A DNA stretch of 6,892 nt from Methanobacterium sp. UBA279 (lineage in GTDB: Archaea; Methanobacteriota; Methanobacteria; Methanobacteriales; Methanobacteriaceae): NCBI GenBank assembly GCA_002502855.1, contig DAQK01000051.1, positions 1 through 6,892 on the forward strand, in the 5' to 3' direction. This document shows positions 5,085 to 6,892 of the stretch, in pieces. Both the position numbers and the translations under genes were made by a program. Position 1 is the first letter of the stretch, and each line of letters starts with the position of its first letter. The notes under the pieces are model-generated. The model searched no databases. It saw only the letters and a program-made list of their open reading frames with translations, and was not told where the DNA came from.

Positions 5085-6164
5085 ATGAAGAATTCCCGGC
5101 TTATATTTTCTACAGTACCATAATTTTTTATAACTTTAATCGTAAACTATGCCATTTTTGCAGGTTTTAGTTTTACATTTAACGTACCACAAACCGAATT
5201 ATATTACATCGTTCTTTTAATTGTAGCAATATCTCATCCTGTTTCTTTATTGGTACTATGGTTTTCTTCAAACCTACAAGTAAGGGCGTTGTATGCAGCC
5301 TCGGCTGCCTGGATGGGGACATCAGTTTACATCCTGATCATGTTCGCCATATATTTAATAGTGGAATACTTCGTAAATATACCAGCTCAAACCGCGGGGA
5401 CACTCATTTTACTATTTGCGTTTATTGTAAGTGCCTATGAATATTCAACGTCACTCGATTAAAGGTAGAAGAGATAACTATTCCTCTAAATATCGAAAAA
5501 AAACGTCCGGGCAGTGCAGATCAGTGATGTTCACCTTGGACCAATACGAAAAGAAGGCTTCATTAAAAGAATGATTGATAAGATAATAGGTCTTAATCTA
5601 GATATTGTCTTTATAACCGGGGATTTGTTTGACGGATCATCAAAACTCAACCAAAACATTTTAAAAGATTTCAACAGGATCACCGTCCCAATATTATTTG
5701 TGATGGGTAACCATGATTTCTATCAGGGCTGGGATGAGGTCTCCAATTTTACTGGTGCTTCCCCTATTACTATATTATGTAATGATGTTTTCAATTTCAG
5801 AGACCTCCAAGTAGTGGGTGTACCCTTCTCATGGGATAGAGTATATTTGCAGAAGACACTTCCAAAAATAGGGTTCGATAGAGATAAGCCCACAATTCTT
5901 TTATATCACTTACCAAGTGAATTTAAAGCTGCAAAGGAAGCTGGAATTGATCTGCAGCTTTCAGGCCATACCCATGCGGGCCAGTTTTTCCCTTTTAATT
6001 ATTTCATTAGCTTACCCTTTCCATATATCGGGGGGTTATATGAAGATCAAGGAGGATATCTCTACGTTTTCCAGGGTACAGGTACATTGGGGTCGCTTAT
6101 GAGGCTGGGTTCAAGGTGTGAGATTACTTTGATAAACTTAACCAGTAAGAAATCAATATCATAA
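5085..6164 (+). pseudogene. Membrane-anchored metallophosphoesterase, disrupted N-terminus
   Basis: Pieced together, the frames give a protein of about 359 residues of the YkuE/YaeI-like calcineurin phosphoesterase group: four N-terminal membrane segments, then the catalytic domain. The first frame, from ATG 5085, meets an in-frame TAA at 5121, continues to TAA at 5460, and coding sense passes to another frame from about 5459 (LKVEEITIPLNIEKKRP). It then returns to the first frame at about 5508, where one extra G in CCGGGCAG restores VQISDVHLG. So there is one nonsense change, a -1 and a compensating +1. The catalytic part, open from a GTG at 5514 to 6164 (216 codons), keeps every metal motif: DVH (5-7), GDLFD (36-40), GNHD (66-69), H132 and GHTH (151-154). 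Relatives hydrolyse phosphodiesters or UDP-diacylglucosamine, but the substrate here is unknown. No ribosome binding site precedes the GTG. Sequencing error is a real alternative to decay. Confidence 0.75.
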
Positions 6165-6166
6165 AC

Positions 6167-6174
6167 TATAAATA
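6167..6174 (+). promoter_or_regulatory. TATA box of the DUF134 gene (leaderless)
   Basis: TATAAATA begins three bases after the phosphoesterase stop and is centred about 29 bases before the ATG at 6200. The predicted start site is therefore within a few bases of the start codon. No Shine-Dalgarno sequence precedes the ATG, so the transcript is probably leaderless. Confidence 0.55.
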
Positions 6175-6181
6175 TTAATTT

Positions 6182-6195
6182 TGAATATATATTCA
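6182..6195. promoter_or_regulatory. 14-bp palindrome in the DUF134 promoter
   Basis: TGAATATATATTCA is a perfect palindrome lying between the TATA box and the start codon, over the expected transcription start. That is where an archaeal repressor would block the polymerase, so autoregulation by the helix-turn-helix product is an attractive guess. The AT-rich core lowers its statistical weight. Confidence 0.45.
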
Positions 6196-6199
6196 TTCT

Positions 6200-6781
6200 A
6201 TGCCAAGGCCTCGTAGATTCAGAAGAATATCACAGGACCCACAGATACGCTGTTTTAAACCAGAAAAAGAAGATATGGATAATTTAAATCCTGTAGAATT
6301 AAATATCGACGAATTTGAAGCGTTAAGGCTTAGAGATTACCTGGATGTTCAACAAAAAAAGTCCGCTGAATCCATGGGGATATCTCAACCAACCTTTCAC
6401 AGAACTCTAGTCTCGGCACGAAAAAAGATTTCTCAAGCTTTAATCGAAGGAAAAAGGATAATTATTGTTGGAGAAGATTATTCAACAGATAATTATAGAT
6501 ATACATGTAAAAAATGTGGATTTAAATGGTTTAGTCCCGAGAAAGAACGCGATAAATGTCCAGACTGCCAGTCCAGTGATATAAAAATTGAACCAGTTAC
6601 ATCCGGTGAAGATATTTCATTGTTAAAAAGAAGGTCTTATGGCGGCACAGGGTTAGGAGTGGGACCTCCAAGAGTCTGTAAATGCCCAGAATGTGGTTAT
6701 GAACATCCTAAAACTAAAGCAGTACCCTGTAAAAATACAAAATGTCCGAAATGTGAAATTCCGCTATGTGGATCTGATTAA
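6200..6781 (+). CDS. DUF134 (UPF0251) helix-turn-helix protein with two zinc ribbons
   Basis: The 193-residue product opens with the DUF134 signature MPRPRRFRRI, followed by a basic N-terminal arm and a sigma-70-region-4-like helix-turn-helix at about 36-85 (ELNIDEFEALRLRDYL, then SAESMGISQPTFHRTLVSAR), so it should bind DNA. Most DUF134 proteins end soon after this. Here a zinc ribbon follows (C103, C106, C120, C123), then a Gly-rich linker (148-157), and a second cluster with C160, C162, C165, C177, C182, C185 and C190. The last one resembles the small Cys-rich tail often found on, or next to, NifX/NifB-like cluster proteins. A metal- or redox-responsive regulator is the natural inference. 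The target is unknown; the ATPase starting 15 bases downstream is the nearest candidate. The transcript looks leaderless, and the promoter holds a 14-bp palindrome. Confidence 0.88.
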   Translation: MPRPRRFRRISQDPQIRCFKPEKEDMDNLNPVELNIDEFEALRLRDYLDVQQKKSAESMGISQPTFHRTLVSARKKISQALIEGKRIIIVGEDYSTDNYRYTCKKCGFKWFSPEKERDKCPDCQSSDIKIEPVTSGEDISLLKRRSYGGTGLGVGPPRVCKCPECGYEHPKTKAVPCKNTKCPKCEIPLCGSD

Positions 6782-6785
6782 AACA

Positions 6786-6792
6786 GGTGATC
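6786..6792 (+). promoter_or_regulatory. Strong ribosome binding site for the ABC ATPase
   Basis: GGTGATC matches the complement of the archaeal 16S rRNA 3' end base for base and lies three bases before the ATG at 6796. It fixes that start and shows the gene is read from a leadered message, probably one shared with the DUF134 gene. Confidence 0.75.
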
Positions 6793-6795
6793 AAA

Positions 6796-6892
6796 ATGAA
6801 TTTTATTGAAATTCAAAATGTTTCCAAATATTTTAACGAAGTAGCAGTTTTAAAGAACTTAAATGTCAATATCGAGGAGGGTGGTGTTTTAG
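6796..6892 (+). CDS. ABC-type ATPase, N-terminus only; possibly MCR component A2 (AtwA)
   Basis: Only 32 codons lie in the window. They read MNFIEIQNVSKYF, then VAVLKNLNVNIEEGGVL, the standard opening of an ABC nucleotide-binding domain: strand, aromatic A-loop position (Tyr12/Phe13) and the approach to the Walker A loop, which lies beyond the edge. The wording resembles my memory of component A2 (AtwA), the double-ABC ATPase that drives MCR activation, and mmp7 nearby fits. Many exporter ATPases begin alike, so the symbol is left blank. The gene starts 15 bases after the DUF134 stop, which suggests co-transcription with that regulator. Confidence 0.7.
   Translation, partial: MNFIEIQNVSKYFNEVAVLKNLNVNIEEGGVL

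Noticed and set aside
5106..5115. Second copy of the element's terminal repeat (TTTTCTACAG)
   Set aside because: Ten bases match, but the tip differs (TACC instead of AGCC), and the stretch encodes the expected LIFSTV start of the phosphoesterase, so it is probably coincidence.
5121..5123. Recoded stop (pyrrolysine or selenocysteine) in the phosphoesterase
   Set aside because: The codon is TAA, which neither system uses, and nearby frameshifts indicate simple damage or sequencing error.
5250..5462. Separate small membrane-protein gene starting at TTG 5250
   Set aside because: The same frame continues upstream to ATG 5085 with matching membrane-segment sequence, so it is a fragment of the disrupted phosphoesterase.

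Overview
The window looks like a stretch of a low-GC methanogenic archaeon, most likely of the Methanobacterium/Methanothermobacter group (order Methanobacteriales). The basis is gene content and signals: a coenzyme M biosynthesis enzyme (ComB), methanogenesis marker protein 7 (a paralogue of McrC), a small archaeal TRAM protein, a DUF2124 protein, archaeal TATA-type promoters with AT-rich spacers, and GGTGATC-type ribosome binding sites. No rRNA, tRNA, CRISPR array or integrase was seen.

Left part, minus strand, read right to left: a TRAM-domain protein (2638-2420) with its own TATA box; comB (2303-1635); ten bases further on, a TraB/PrgY-family membrane protein (1624-299), whose first 55 or so residues are an exact-period 30-bp repeat (1461-1640); then a 71-residue zinc-ribbon protein of the DUF1922 type (253-38). 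comB and traB look like one transcription unit, and the DUF1922 gene has a possible promoter of its own. The TRAM gene diverges from the next operon across a 253-bp AT-rich spacer holding both promoters, a bulged inverted repeat and a 9-bp tandem repeat.

Middle, plus strand: an unrecognised 180-residue protein (2892-3434) overlaps by 16 bases the start of mmp7 (3419-4330), so the two are probably translationally coupled. The 258-bp gap that follows holds a 199-bp element bounded by perfect 13-bp inverted repeats (4358-4556). It is best read as a MITE or the ends of a decayed insertion sequence, and its right end appears to carry the promoter of the next gene, a DUF2124 protein (4589-5047).

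Right part, plus strand: a membrane-anchored metallophosphoesterase gene (5085-6164) is broken by one in-frame stop and two compensating frameshifts, although its catalytic domain is intact. Next comes a DUF134-type helix-turn-helix protein with two C-terminal cysteine clusters (6200-6781), apparently leaderless and with a 14-bp palindrome in its promoter. The window ends in the first 32 codons of an ABC-type ATPase (6796 onward), which resembles component A2 (AtwA) of the methyl-coenzyme M reductase (MCR) activation system.

Functionally the window brings together coenzyme M synthesis (ComB), an MCR activation/assembly factor (Mmp7) with an uncharacterised coupled partner, and possibly the activating ATPase behind a metal-binding regulator. 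The most interesting material is the unknown partner of Mmp7, the MITE that seems to have become a promoter, and the minisatellite that forms the TraB N-terminus.
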